A stretch of 26,865 nucleotides of DNA from a virus. Made by a program: the position numbers and the translations under genes. Under the pieces are notes generated by a model. The model was given only the letters and a program-made list of their open reading frames with translations, was not told where the DNA came from and did not search any database. Shown in pieces: positions 8,131 to 14,655 of this stretch; the first letter of the stretch is position 1, and each line of letters starts with the position of its first letter. The stretch is taken from the IMG/VR virus record IMGVR_UViG_3300045257_000018, positions 1 to 26,865 of that record. One strand, 5' to 3'.

Positions 8131-9090
8131 ATGAAAGTTCTCGTTACGGGCGCCGCTGGATTCATCGGCGCTCACGTCTGCCGCGCGCTCGTTGCTCGCG
8201 GCGATGATGTCTACGGCGTAGATAATTTCAACGCGTACTACGATCCGCAATTGAAGCTGGATCGCGTCATCGCGCTATGCCCGCAGGTCCGGATGTCGCG
8301 CATCGACATCTGCGATCGCGACAGGCTTGCGGAAGTATTTGATTCGTTCAAGCCTGATCGCGTGGTGCACCTCGCGGCCCAGGCTGGCGTGCGCTATTCG
8401 ATCGAGAACCCGGTCGCGTACATCGAAAGTAACTTGCTTGGATTCGGCAACGTGATCGAAGCCTGCCGCCAGGCGAAGCTCGAGCACTTCGTTTACGCCT
8501 CGTCGAGTTCGGTCTACGGCGGCAACGAAAAGCTGCCGTTCTCAGAATCGGACAACGTGGATCGGCCGCTGAGCCTGTATGCGGCGACGAAGAAAGCGAA
8601 CGAGCTGATCGCGCATAGTTACTCGCATCTGTACGGACTGCCGACGACCGGCTTGCGGTTCTTCACGGTCTACGGGCCTTGGGGGCGTCCGGATATGGCG
8701 CTGTTCAAGTTCACTAAAGCGATCCTGACCGGCGAACGGATTGACGTGTTCAATCACGGCAACCATCGCCGCGACTTCACATACATCGACGATATCGTAG
8801 AGGGGGTGATCCGAGTTCTCGATGGGCCGCAGGGATGCAAGATCTACAACATCGGCAACGGATCGCCGATAAATCTGACGGATTTCATTGACGCTGTATT
8901 CCGCGCGCTCGGACGTACTGCGGCAATAAACATCCTGCCGATGCAGCCAGGCGATGTTGAAGCGACGCACGCGGACGTTTCTCGGCTGCGGGACGAGATC
9001 GGCTACGCGCCATCTACCTCGGTGCAGGATGGCATCGCGCGCTTCGTGGACTGGTACCTGGACCGGTATGCAATGCGAGCTGCGGCGTGA
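8131..9090 (+). CDS. UDP-glucuronate 4-epimerase-like SDR
   Basis: Extended short-chain dehydrogenase/reductase of 319 aa that probably interconverts UDP-glucuronate and UDP-galacturonate in the cytoplasm. The N-terminus has the NAD-binding GAAGFIG at residues 7-13. The catalytic set is Ser124-127 (SSSSVYGG) and Tyr150-x-x-x-Lys154 (YAATKK). The string VDNFNAYYDPQLKLDRV near residues 30-46 is the mark of the UDP-glucuronate 4-epimerase group rather than GalE. LRFFTVYGPWGRPDMALFKF and DFTYIDDIVEG match too. AAGGTGG lies about 8 nt before the ATG. It starts the glycan cassette and would supply its activated sugar. Substrate is inferred from subfamily motifs. Confidence 0.88.
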   Translation: MKVLVTGAAGFIGAHVCRALVARGDDVYGVDNFNAYYDPQLKLDRVIALCPQVRMSRIDICDRDRLAEVFDSFKPDRVVHLAAQAGVRYSIENPVAYIESNLLGFGNVIEACRQAKLEHFVYASSSSVYGGNEKLPFSESDNVDRPLSLYAATKKANELIAHSYSHLYGLPTTGLRFFTVYGPWGRPDMALFKFTKAILTGERIDVFNHGNHRRDFTYIDDIVEGVIRVLDGPQGCKIYNIGNGSPINLTDFIDAVFRALGRTAAINILPMQPGDVEATHADVSRLRDEIGYAPSTSVQDGIARFVDWYLDRYAMRAAA

Positions 9091-9668
9091 GGGTTTTTCT
9101 CGACGTCGGCGCGCATCGTGGCGAATCTCTGGCGGCGGCCTTGGACCATGAGTTCCGCTTTGACCGCATCTTTTGTTTCGAGCCGGTGAAGTATCTGTGG
9201 GGATTCTTGGAAGCCTTCGTAGATCCGAGAATAAAGATTCAGCACTTCGGGCTTTGGAACAAGAGCTGCAGCATCCCAATATTCCAGCCTGGCACAAAAG
9301 GCGCTGGTATATGGAAAAAGGACAACGGCCGAACGGATGACACGGAGGTTTGCAAGTTGCGGCGCGCCTCGGATTGGATCCGCGGCAACATCGCAAAAGA
9401 CGACATCGTTTTCCTGAAGCTGAATTGCGAAGGCGCCGAATGCGACATCCTTGACGATCTGCTGGACTCCGGCGAGTTCGAGAAGATCAGCTTCGTCATG
9501 GTCGATTTCGATGTCCGCAAGATCGAATCCAAGAGGCATCGCGAGGCCGAAGTCAGAGCAAGGCTCGTGAGATTCGGCTTTCCCCGTGTCGCATTCTCGG
9601 GAGACGTGATGCGCGGTGAGACGCATCAGGAAAGAATCAAGAACTGGCTGCGGCTGGTGGAAGCATGA
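9087..9668 (+). CDS. FkbM-like SAM-dependent methyltransferase
   Basis: 193 aa. The SAM-binding motif I is VFLDVGAHRGES at residues 3-14, followed by the FEPV acidic loop near 32 and a strand FLKLNCEGAECDIL at 109-122 that matches the K-x-D-x-EG-E signature of FkbM-type O-methyltransferases (with Asn in place of Asp). It would methylate a sugar hydroxyl or another small group in the cassette pathway. The GTG start at 9087 overlaps the epimerase stop (GTGA). The Asp-to-Asn change in the K-x-D motif may alter catalysis, so substrate and activity are uncertain. Confidence 0.75.
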   Translation: MRVFLDVGAHRGESLAAALDHEFRFDRIFCFEPVKYLWGFLEAFVDPRIKIQHFGLWNKSCSIPIFQPGTKGAGIWKKDNGRTDDTEVCKLRRASDWIRGNIAKDDIVFLKLNCEGAECDILDDLLDSGEFEKISFVMVDFDVRKIESKRHREAEVRARLVRFGFPRVAFSGDVMRGETHQERIKNWLRLVEA

Positions 9669-10420
9669 GGCTTCGCGACGCAGGTCCCCTAACGATCATC
9701 GTGCCGTTCTATCGTAATATCAGCATGCTGGCCGAGCAGGTCCGGACGTGGAACGAATATCCGGACGGTTTCGAATTCGTCGTCGTGGACGATGGTAGCC
9801 CGGAGCTGGCGGCTCCGATCATTCTGGAAAATGGATCGGAGCGCCTTGCGCCACGCCTGAGCCTCTACCGGATCGATGTCGATATCCCATGGAACCGCGG
9901 CGGCGCGCGCAACCTTGGCGCGCAGGAAGCGAAGACGAAATGGATAATGCACGTCGACGTCGATCACGTCATGCCGGCGCATTGCGCGGCGGCTTTGCTC
10001 GATGCGGAAGTATCGGAGTCGCGCTGGTATCGCTTCCACCGATTCCGCAATGGGGCGGCGGACGAGACGCGGCGCAAGGACGAGATCCCGCACGACCAGG
10101 TGTTCGGCAAGATCAAGCCGCATTGCGATTCGTACCTGTGCACGCGCGAGATGTTCTGGAAGGCCGGCGGATACAACGAGGATTTCTCAGGCTGCCTCGG
10201 CGGTGGAACGCCACTCCTGATTGAGATGGGCAAGCAAGGTCCGGTTGACCTTCTGCCAGAGCCGATCGCCTTGCATGTCTACACTCGCAGCGTGGTTGCC
10301 GACGCATCAGACCATACGCTGAGCAGGGATACGAGCGAGTTCACGCGGCGCAAGAGAACGATGCGCGGCAATTTTCGCGGGCACAATCCGATCAGGTTCC
10401 CATGGTCGAAAGTCCTCTGA
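9665..10420 (+). CDS. GT-A fold glycosyltransferase (family 2/7-like)
   Basis: 251 aa. Opens with LTIIVPFYRN (9-18), then VVVDDGS (39-45) as the nucleotide-binding region. NRGGARNLGAQ at about 77-87 and the metal-binding DVD at 98-100 (HVDVDHVM) are standard GT-A features. GGYNEDFSGCLGGGTPLLIEMG near 170 resembles the galactosyltransferase C-terminal motif (G-x-NEDF-x-G) in which the acidic pair is GGG-T here. No membrane segment is seen, so it is cytosolic. It is coupled to the methyltransferase by ATGA. Donor could be the UDP-uronate made by the first gene; acceptor is unknown. Confidence 0.85.
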   Translation: MRLRDAGPLTIIVPFYRNISMLAEQVRTWNEYPDGFEFVVVDDGSPELAAPIILENGSERLAPRLSLYRIDVDIPWNRGGARNLGAQEAKTKWIMHVDVDHVMPAHCAAALLDAEVSESRWYRFHRFRNGAADETRRKDEIPHDQVFGKIKPHCDSYLCTREMFWKAGGYNEDFSGCLGGGTPLLIEMGKQGPVDLLPEPIALHVYTRSVVADASDHTLSRDTSEFTRRKRTMRGNFRGHNPIRFPWSKVL

Positions 10421-11064
10421 ACTATCCGGCTGTGGCCGGCGAGTTCGAAACGATCGACAAAGTTCTGGAAGGTTTCTCGCTGTCTCGCTACGGCGACGGC
10501 GAGCTAAAGGTCATCTACGGCGCTGGATACTCTCGGGAGCCGAAGAACGGCGCTCTCACTGCGGAATTGCGCGAAGCATTTCTGAACCCGCATCCTCAAT
10601 GTCTTGTCGGTATTCCGACGATGGACCCGCGCGGGCCGAAGTTCGAAAACTGGACGCGGCACGCTGACAGGTTCAGCGCGATCACGGTCGCCGGCTACCC
10701 CTACGTGTCGGCGTTCGTGACGCGCCCGGACAGCGCCCCATGGATCAGTTGCAGGGAATACGCCGAGAAGGTCCAGGCGATCTGGGCCGGCAAGCGCGTT
10801 GCAGTCGTCTGTGAGCAAACCGGCTCGATGATCAAAACCGTCAGCCTTGCAGCAAAGCAGGTGATTCACATCGCCTGCCGGCGCCATCGGGCCTATGCGC
10901 GGATTGAAAAGAGCGAGGACAAGATTCTGCGTTCGGAACCTGACGTTGCGATCATCTGCGCCGGGCCGACCGCGAGTTGCCTAGCCAATCGTCTCTCGGC
11001 TCGAGGAATTCAGGCCGTCGACCTCGGCAGCGCGGGGCAATTCCTGCTCAAGCTGCTGGCATGA
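10402..11064 (+). CDS. GT-D fold (DUF1792-like) glycosyltransferase
   Basis: 220 aa. SLSRYGDGEL at residues about 26-35 matches the R-[FY]-GDGE signature of DUF1792 (GT-D), a third glycosyltransferase fold first described for a streptococcal glycan-modifying enzyme. Later features fit: WAGKRVAVVCEQTG (Rossmann strand), PDVAIICAGPTASCLANRLSARG, and the closing AVDLGSAGQFL. The gene overlaps the preceding glycosyltransferase by 19 nt in another frame and has ATG 10402 as the first start in frame. Its product probably adds a further sugar in the cassette. The assignment rests on the one motif plus overall layout. Confidence 0.65.
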   Translation: MVESPLNYPAVAGEFETIDKVLEGFSLSRYGDGELKVIYGAGYSREPKNGALTAELREAFLNPHPQCLVGIPTMDPRGPKFENWTRHADRFSAITVAGYPYVSAFVTRPDSAPWISCREYAEKVQAIWAGKRVAVVCEQTGSMIKTVSLAAKQVIHIACRRHRAYARIEKSEDKILRSEPDVAIICAGPTASCLANRLSARGIQAVDLGSAGQFLLKLLA

Positions 11065-11780
11065 AGACGATCTGTACATGGCTATGGAACGACGGCTCAG
11101 CCCGTTCCAAGTCATTTGCGCCTGAACACGTCAATGCTTTGCGCAGGATGTTCACGAGGCATTTGTCGGAACCGCATCGCTTCGTCTGCGTTGCTGACTC
11201 GACAAAGGGTTTCGACGCCGAGGTAGAGGTCTTGCCTACGCCTGAAGCCGCGCGCCGCCTGGGCGAACTGAGAAGCCCGGAGGGCGCGCGCTTCCCGAGC
11301 TGCTATCGGCGCCTGTGGATGTTCTCCGACGAGGCTCGCGTGCTCGGGGAGCGCGTTCTGCTCGTGGATATCGACCTCGTAGTCGTGGCCGATCTATCGC
11401 CGATCTTTGAGCCGCAGCAGGATTTCGTCGGGTGGCGACCGTTTCGAGATTGGGGCAACCAATGCCGCTTCGGTGGCGGCATCTACATGCTGACACCCGG
11501 CACGCGAACGCAAGTATGGGATGACTTTCAGGGACACGCGTCAATAGCCAAGGCCAGGGCGGCAGGGTTTCGCGGCAGCGATCAGGCATGGATCAGTTAC
11601 AAGCTCAGCGGACGGGAAACTTATTGGGGCCGCGAGTCGGGGATTTATTCGATTCGCGACTTCCGCCTCGACCAAACGCAACTGCCAACGGATGCTCGAC
11701 TCGTGCAAATGAATGGCCCGTCCAAGCCCTGGCATTCTGATGCTCAGCGAATTCCATGGATTAGCCAGCATTGGGGCTGA
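11061..11780 (+). CDS. GT8-like glycosyltransferase (putative)
   Basis: 239 aa from ATG 11061, which overlaps the previous stop (ATGA). The frame extends to 10977 but that extension only covers the preceding gene. A DxD motif sits in RVLLVDIDLVVVADLSPIF (Asp103, Asp105). RFPSCYRRLWMF upstream and GGGIYMLTPGTRTQVWDDF downstream fit the GT8-type / capsular polysaccharide transferase layout. GSDQAWISYKL near residue 175 corresponds to the later D-Q motif. Cytoplasmic, no signal or membrane segment. Acceptor and sugar are unknown. Confidence 0.78.
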   Translation: MKTICTWLWNDGSARSKSFAPEHVNALRRMFTRHLSEPHRFVCVADSTKGFDAEVEVLPTPEAARRLGELRSPEGARFPSCYRRLWMFSDEARVLGERVLLVDIDLVVVADLSPIFEPQQDFVGWRPFRDWGNQCRFGGGIYMLTPGTRTQVWDDFQGHASIAKARAAGFRGSDQAWISYKLSGRETYWGRESGIYSIRDFRLDQTQLPTDARLVQMNGPSKPWHSDAQRIPWISQHWG

Positions 11781-11783
11781 TGA

Positions 11784-12305
11784 ATGAAGTGCGCATTGCT
11801 GGCTCCCGGCCCGAGTATGTCTCAGGCCGTAGCGGACAGCGTGCGCGAATATCCACTAGTCATAGCGGTCGGCAACGTCGGTATGGACTTCGCGCCGTGG
11901 TCTCATGCGCTGGTCGCTCAAGATCGAGCATGGTGGACCGCGCATCCAGAGGCTCGTCAGTTTGCCGGCCGCAAGTTCAGCACGAACAAGATAGAAGGCG
12001 TCGAGCGCATCAAGACGGACTTGCTGGTTTCTTCGCAGTCCAATTCTGGGGTGCTGGCATTGATTGTGGCCGTCACGGTTTTCGGAGCAACGGAGCCGGA
12101 TCTGTTTGGATTCGACATGCGCGGCACGCACTACTTCGGAAAGCATGCAGAGCCAATGCGTAATACGACGCCGGAGCGCTTCAGGACATTCCGAAACCAA
12201 TTCGAACTGGTTGGAAAATATATGCGCAAGATTGGCGTTCGAGTAGTCAACAAGACGCCGGGATCTGCGTTGCGATGCTTCCCGATTTCTGTGGGTGCGC
12301 TGTGA
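11784..12305 (+). CDS. Rossmann-like protein of the glycan cassette, unknown function
   Basis: 173 aa, not assignable to a named enzyme. It begins CALLAPGPSMSQAVA, a nucleotide-binding-like glycine loop of the type seen in DUF115/Maf-type and sialyltransferase-like phage proteins, then YPLVIAVGNVGMDFAPWSHALVAQDRAWWTAH. GATEPDLFGFDMRG gives a later strand and acidic loop. ATG 11784 is 3 nt after the preceding stop; an ATG at 11780 opens a different frame that I reject. The 3' end overlaps the gp10-like tail gene by GTGA, which physically couples the cassette with tail genes. Confidence 0.65.
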   Translation: MKCALLAPGPSMSQAVADSVREYPLVIAVGNVGMDFAPWSHALVAQDRAWWTAHPEARQFAGRKFSTNKIEGVERIKTDLLVSSQSNSGVLALIVAVTVFGATEPDLFGFDMRGTHYFGKHAEPMRNTTPERFRTFRNQFELVGKYMRKIGVRVVNKTPGSALRCFPISVGAL

Positions 12306-12784
12306 GCGATACGGTCTACGTCTCCGGCCTCAAGGAGCTGCAGGCGCGCATTCAGGCGATCAGTGATGCCGTGGGGGAGAAGACGGCCGCGAAGCCCGTC
12401 AGCGCCGCGCTGCGTAAGTCTGCCGTGACGTTGCAGAAGTCAGTCCAGGCACATCTACAGGCACGCGGCCACATCCGAACTGGAACGCTTCTGAACAATA
12501 TCATCGTGGCTAAGGTCAAGGCGCGGCAGCCCGGCATGGCGACCTATATCGTGACCGTGCGCGCGAAGGCGAAACGGTACAAGGACACGGCGCGCAATCG
12601 ATCTGCCGGCAAGGTCGGCGGCAAATACAAGGACTACGGACCACTGTTCTATGCGCGCTTCTCCGAGTTCGGCACATCGCACGAAGCGGCCACGCCTTGG
12701 ATGCGGCCGGCGTTCGAGGAGACAAAGGGTAACTTGCCGGAAGAGTTCCGTGACGCGCTGGCCGCGAAGCTGGATGCGCTGTGA
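12302..12784 (+). CDS. HK97 gp10-like tail completion protein
   Basis: 160 aa from GTG 12302, which overlaps the preceding stop; an in-frame TTG at 12275 is disfavoured. Family features: ELQARIQAISDAVGEKTA in the N-terminal helix, GTLLNNIIVAK, and the characteristic FYARFSEFGTSHEAATPWMRPAFEE near residues 117-141. Proteins of this family join the tail tube to the connector. The long basic stretch between (VRAKAKRYKDTARNRSAGK) is a variable loop. Coupled by GTGA to the next gene. Confidence 0.92.
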   Translation: MSDTVYVSGLKELQARIQAISDAVGEKTAAKPVSAALRKSAVTLQKSVQAHLQARGHIRTGTLLNNIIVAKVKARQPGMATYIVTVRAKAKRYKDTARNRSAGKVGGKYKDYGPLFYARFSEFGTSHEAATPWMRPAFEETKGNLPEEFRDALAAKLDAL

Positions 12785-13134
12785 TCCCTGACGTTCAAAG
12801 CTTGTTGGTCACGGCGCTGGCTGCGATTACGCCGCGCGTCTATCGCACCGAAGCTGAAGAGGGCGCAGCAGCTCCATACGCGGTATGGACAATCGTTTCC
12901 GGCGTGCCTGAGAACAATGTCAGTGGCGCGCCAGAGACGGACAATGCCCGAATTCAGATCGATTGCTATTCGGGCCGTGACAATCAGCCGCAGGCTCGGC
13001 AGATGTGTGAGCTCGCCCAGGCGGCCGTTGAGGCGACGTCTGCGAACGTCGTCTTCGGGCCAGTCGAGTCGCGCGAGCCTGGCACGAAACTATGGCGCTG
13101 GCAGTTCGATTCATCGTTCTGGACCAATCGCTGA
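12781..13134 (+). CDS. DUF3168-like tail terminator/completion protein
   Basis: 117 aa from GTG 12781 (GTGA overlap). Short alpha/beta protein with VYRTEAEEGAAAPYAVWTIVSG and DNARIQIDCYSGRDNQPQARQMCELAQAAV, the pattern of DUF3168 / HK97 gp11-type proteins that cap the tail tube before it joins the head. Position between gp10-like and tail tube genes agrees. It ends just before the long hairpin-rich gap. Confidence 0.85.
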   Translation: MIPDVQSLLVTALAAITPRVYRTEAEEGAAAPYAVWTIVSGVPENNVSGAPETDNARIQIDCYSGRDNQPQARQMCELAQAAVEATSANVVFGPVESREPGTKLWRWQFDSSFWTNR

Positions 13135-13432
13135 ATTCCGCGCCGGCTTACGGTGGCGCGGACATTGGCGCGAGTGCCTAGGCAACTCTCGCGCGCGGTA
13201 ACGGCCGCAATTCGGTAGCGGTCCACACCGGGGCACTTGCCCGTGCCGGGATTCGTCCCGGCATCTATTCGACTGCCGCGAGGCAGCCAACAAAGCTACG
13301 AGTCGGGGGCCATTAGTCCCGACACTCATTCCGCATTTCGGCTCAGCGCTGAGTCGGAAAACCGATCGTCGTGAGACGACCGGACCAGCAACGCCGTGAG
13401 GCGTAGCACCTCCCATCGATGAGGATTCAACA
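13135..13432 (+). ncRNA. Hairpin-rich structured leader of the tail tube gene
   Basis: 298 nt with no credible gene. About ten consecutive inverted repeats: 13138-13161 (7 bp, CCGCGCC/GGCGCGG); 13168-13194 (7 bp, GCGCGAG/CTCGCGC); 13231-13242 (GGGC/GCCC); 13244-13263 (8 bp, TTCG loop); 13273-13286 (5 bp, GCGA loop); 13302-13323 (6 bp, GTCGGG/CCCGAC); 13329-13359 (TTCCG/CGGAA enclosing CTCAGCGCTGAG); 13362-13383 and 13388-13407 (each 5 bp with GTGA loop, one mismatch, then 2-3 bp); 13409-13424 (CCTC/GAGG). The last 3' arm includes the GAGGA ribosome site of the GTG at 13433. Several loops are UUCG or GNRA types. It could be a structured 5' leader, a small RNA or a processing platform. No tRNA features. 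Confidence 0.6.
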
Positions 13433-13906
13433 GTGTCACTTTCAACCAAGAAAACCGAAGCATGGTTCGTGCTATCTGAGACTGGCGGCTACGCGCTGGT
13501 CAAAGTCGGCTGCCCGAAGGGCATCGGCCCGATCGGCGGCTCCAAGTCGCAGATCGATGAAACCTGCCTGGACGATATCGAGAAGCAATTCGGCCCCGGC
13601 ATGGCTAGTCCTGGCGCGATCACTGTTCCGCTGGATTTCGACGATAGCAAGGTCTCGCATCAGCAGATCGTCGCGATGGACCTGGACGATCTGAAAACGA
13701 CGTGGGTCGTCGGGTTTTCCAACGGCATCGCGCCGCCGGTCATCGATTCTGGTACCGGCGTCATCACCTGGCCGAGCACGCGCACCTACGTCGAGTTCCA
13801 GGGCTACGTCGCCGATGCGCCGCTCGACTTCCAGATCGACAAGAACGTCGGCATGGCCGTTTCGATCCAGCGCAGCGGCCCGAAGACCTACCACTACAAG
13901 CACTAA
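13433..13906 (+). CDS. Major tail tube protein
   Basis: 157 aa from GTG 13433, with GAGGA at 13421-13425. Small beta-rich protein of the lambda gpV-like / phage tail tube family: the N-terminal SLSTKKTEAWFVLSE, DFDDSKVSHQQIVAMDLDDL and the closing NVGMAVSIQRSGPKTYHYK suit this group. It forms hexameric rings stacked around the tape measure. It sits after the tail completion genes and before the chaperone as usual. Its long structured leader is special. Confidence 0.85.
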   Translation: MSLSTKKTEAWFVLSETGGYALVKVGCPKGIGPIGGSKSQIDETCLDDIEKQFGPGMASPGAITVPLDFDDSKVSHQQIVAMDLDDLKTTWVVGFSNGIAPPVIDSGTGVITWPSTRTYVEFQGYVADAPLDFQIDKNVGMAVSIQRSGPKTYHYKH

Positions 13907-14011
13907 CGGCGTCCAACCGAAACCCGGCCGGCGTGCGCGTTTCCAAACGCGCGCCCTTGCCGTCGTGCGTGCGCACGTCGGTCGGACTTTACTTAACCGC
14001 AAGGAGTAGAT
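13907..14011 (+). promoter_or_regulatory. Two hairpins between tail tube and chaperone genes
   Basis: A stem GCGCGTT (13935-13941) with TCCA loop and AACGCGC (13946-13952), extended by GGC/GCC at 13930-13932 and 13953-13955. A second hairpin at 13961-13981 is CCG, one T-T mismatch, CGTGC, GTGC loop, GCACG, mismatch, CGG, echoing the mismatch layout of the tetraloop hairpins upstream of the tail tube. No U-tract follows, so these look like mRNA structures (stability, or separating tube from chaperone synthesis) more than terminators. AAGGAG at 14001-14006 serves the next gene. Confidence 0.5.
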
Positions 14012-14362
14012 ATGAACGACAAAACATCAGGCCTCAGCGCCTTCGAGGCTCCTGGCACCGAAGAGATCGAGATCACCATCCGTGACAAATCGCAGAAGTT
14101 CATCGTCTGCGAGGTATCCGGCGAGCAGGTCAATGAACTCTTCGCGCCTCTGCAATCGACCGATCCGGTCAAGAAGGCGAAGGCCGCGAAGGAGTTGACT
14201 GCGCGCGTCATCGCGCTTTGCATCTGGCGCGCTGACGGCAGTTCGATCACCTTCGATGAGGCCGGAAAGTTCCGCATTGCGCTCCAGAAAAAGCTGGAGA
14301 AAGCCGCACTCGACTTCAACGGCCTGACGCCCGAAAAGGCGGATGAGGCAAAAAAAGAGTAG
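14012..14362 (+). CDS. Tail assembly chaperone, short form (gpG-like)
   Basis: 116 aa from ATG 14012 with AAGGAG at 14001-14006. Acidic-basic helical protein (ELFAPLQSTDPVKKAKAAKEL) ending DEAKKE. Function: binds the tape measure and helps polymerise the tail tube; not in the mature virion. Location between tube and tape measure genes and the slippery end of the gene support the call. Most ribosomes would stop at TAG 14360-14362. Confidence 0.85.
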   Translation: MNDKTSGLSAFEAPGTEEIEITIRDKSQKFIVCEVSGEQVNELFAPLQSTDPVKKAKAAKELTARVIALCIWRADGSSITFDEAGKFRIALQKKLEKAALDFNGLTPEKADEAKKE

Positions 14363-14652
14363 AGGGTGAGGAGCGCATCTGGTGGGCGCTTTTCGTTAGG
14401 ACTGGCATTCCGCCGCGAATAGCAAAGCGGCGGCTGTCGGCTCGAGAAACGCGCGAATTCTTTGCCTACTGCGCTCGTTACCCGATCGATGACGAGTCGA
14501 ACTTCCAAGTTCCGATGGCTGGCATCCAAGCCACGCTGATCAACATCAACCGCGCTCCGAATACCCGGCCGATCAGTCGCGAAGAGTGCATGCCGTTTCG
14601 GCCCGCTCAGGAGCGAAGCATCGACGACGACCTGCTCTCAGACGAATGGTGA
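14012..14652 (+). CDS. Frameshifted tail assembly chaperone, long form (gpGT-like)
   Basis: Joined product: 14012-14356, then -1 frame from 14356 to 14652, 213 aa in all. After the shift the frame reads RVEGEERIWWALFVRTGIP, then RRLSARETREFFAYCARYP and ends DDDLLSDEW at TGA 14650-14652. That extension of 98 aa has no useful start codon of its own but is open for the whole gap up to the tape measure gene. The pattern resembles the lambda T-type domain that contacts the tape measure. The join depends on the slip at 14350-14356; efficiency is unknown. Confidence 0.85.
14350..14356 (+). promoter_or_regulatory. -1 ribosomal slippery heptamer A AAA AAA
   Basis: Seven A's are positioned so the zero-frame codons are AAA AAA (14351-14356), the ideal X_XXY_YYZ form. 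Slipping back one base gives AGA at 14356 and leads into the long -1 frame. A weak stem AGCGC (14372-14376) with GCGCT (14386-14390) begins 16 nt downstream and may assist; upstream GAGG at 14345-14348 is close to the slip. Confidence 0.85.
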
Positions 14653-14655
14653 CCC

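Larger units (their letters stand above)
8131..12305 (+). other. Six-gene glycan modification cassette inside head-tail module
   Basis: Between head closure (ends 8111) and the gp10-like tail gene (starts 12302) lie six genes with no structural role in HK97-type phages: an epimerase, a methyltransferase, three glycosyltransferase-like proteins and a Rossmann-like protein. Internal joins are GTGA, ATGA, a 19-nt overlap and ATGA, then a 3-nt gap. The last gene overlaps the following tail gene by GTGA. Base composition does not visibly differ from its flanks, so it is not a fresh insertion. No flanking repeat or transposase was seen. Confidence 0.8.

Noticed and set aside
8542-9396. Antisense ORF across epimerase and methyltransferase
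   Set aside because: Crosses two well-supported overlapping genes on the other strand; no domain.
11771-12163. Plus-strand ORF in another frame over the Rossmann-like gene
   Set aside because: Composition is that of a shadow frame (Arg/Ser-rich), while frame 11784 has a conserved-looking start and couples to the next gene.
13135-13432. tRNA cluster or CRISPR array in the hairpin-rich gap
   Set aside because: No cloverleaf with a T-arm GTTC motif and acceptor stem, and no equal-length direct repeats with spacers; hairpin arms differ from one another.
13111-13449. Minus-strand ORF (112 aa) across the hairpin gap
   Set aside because: No family features or ribosome site; an open frame is expected by chance in GC-rich structured DNA, and the palindromes better explain the sequence.
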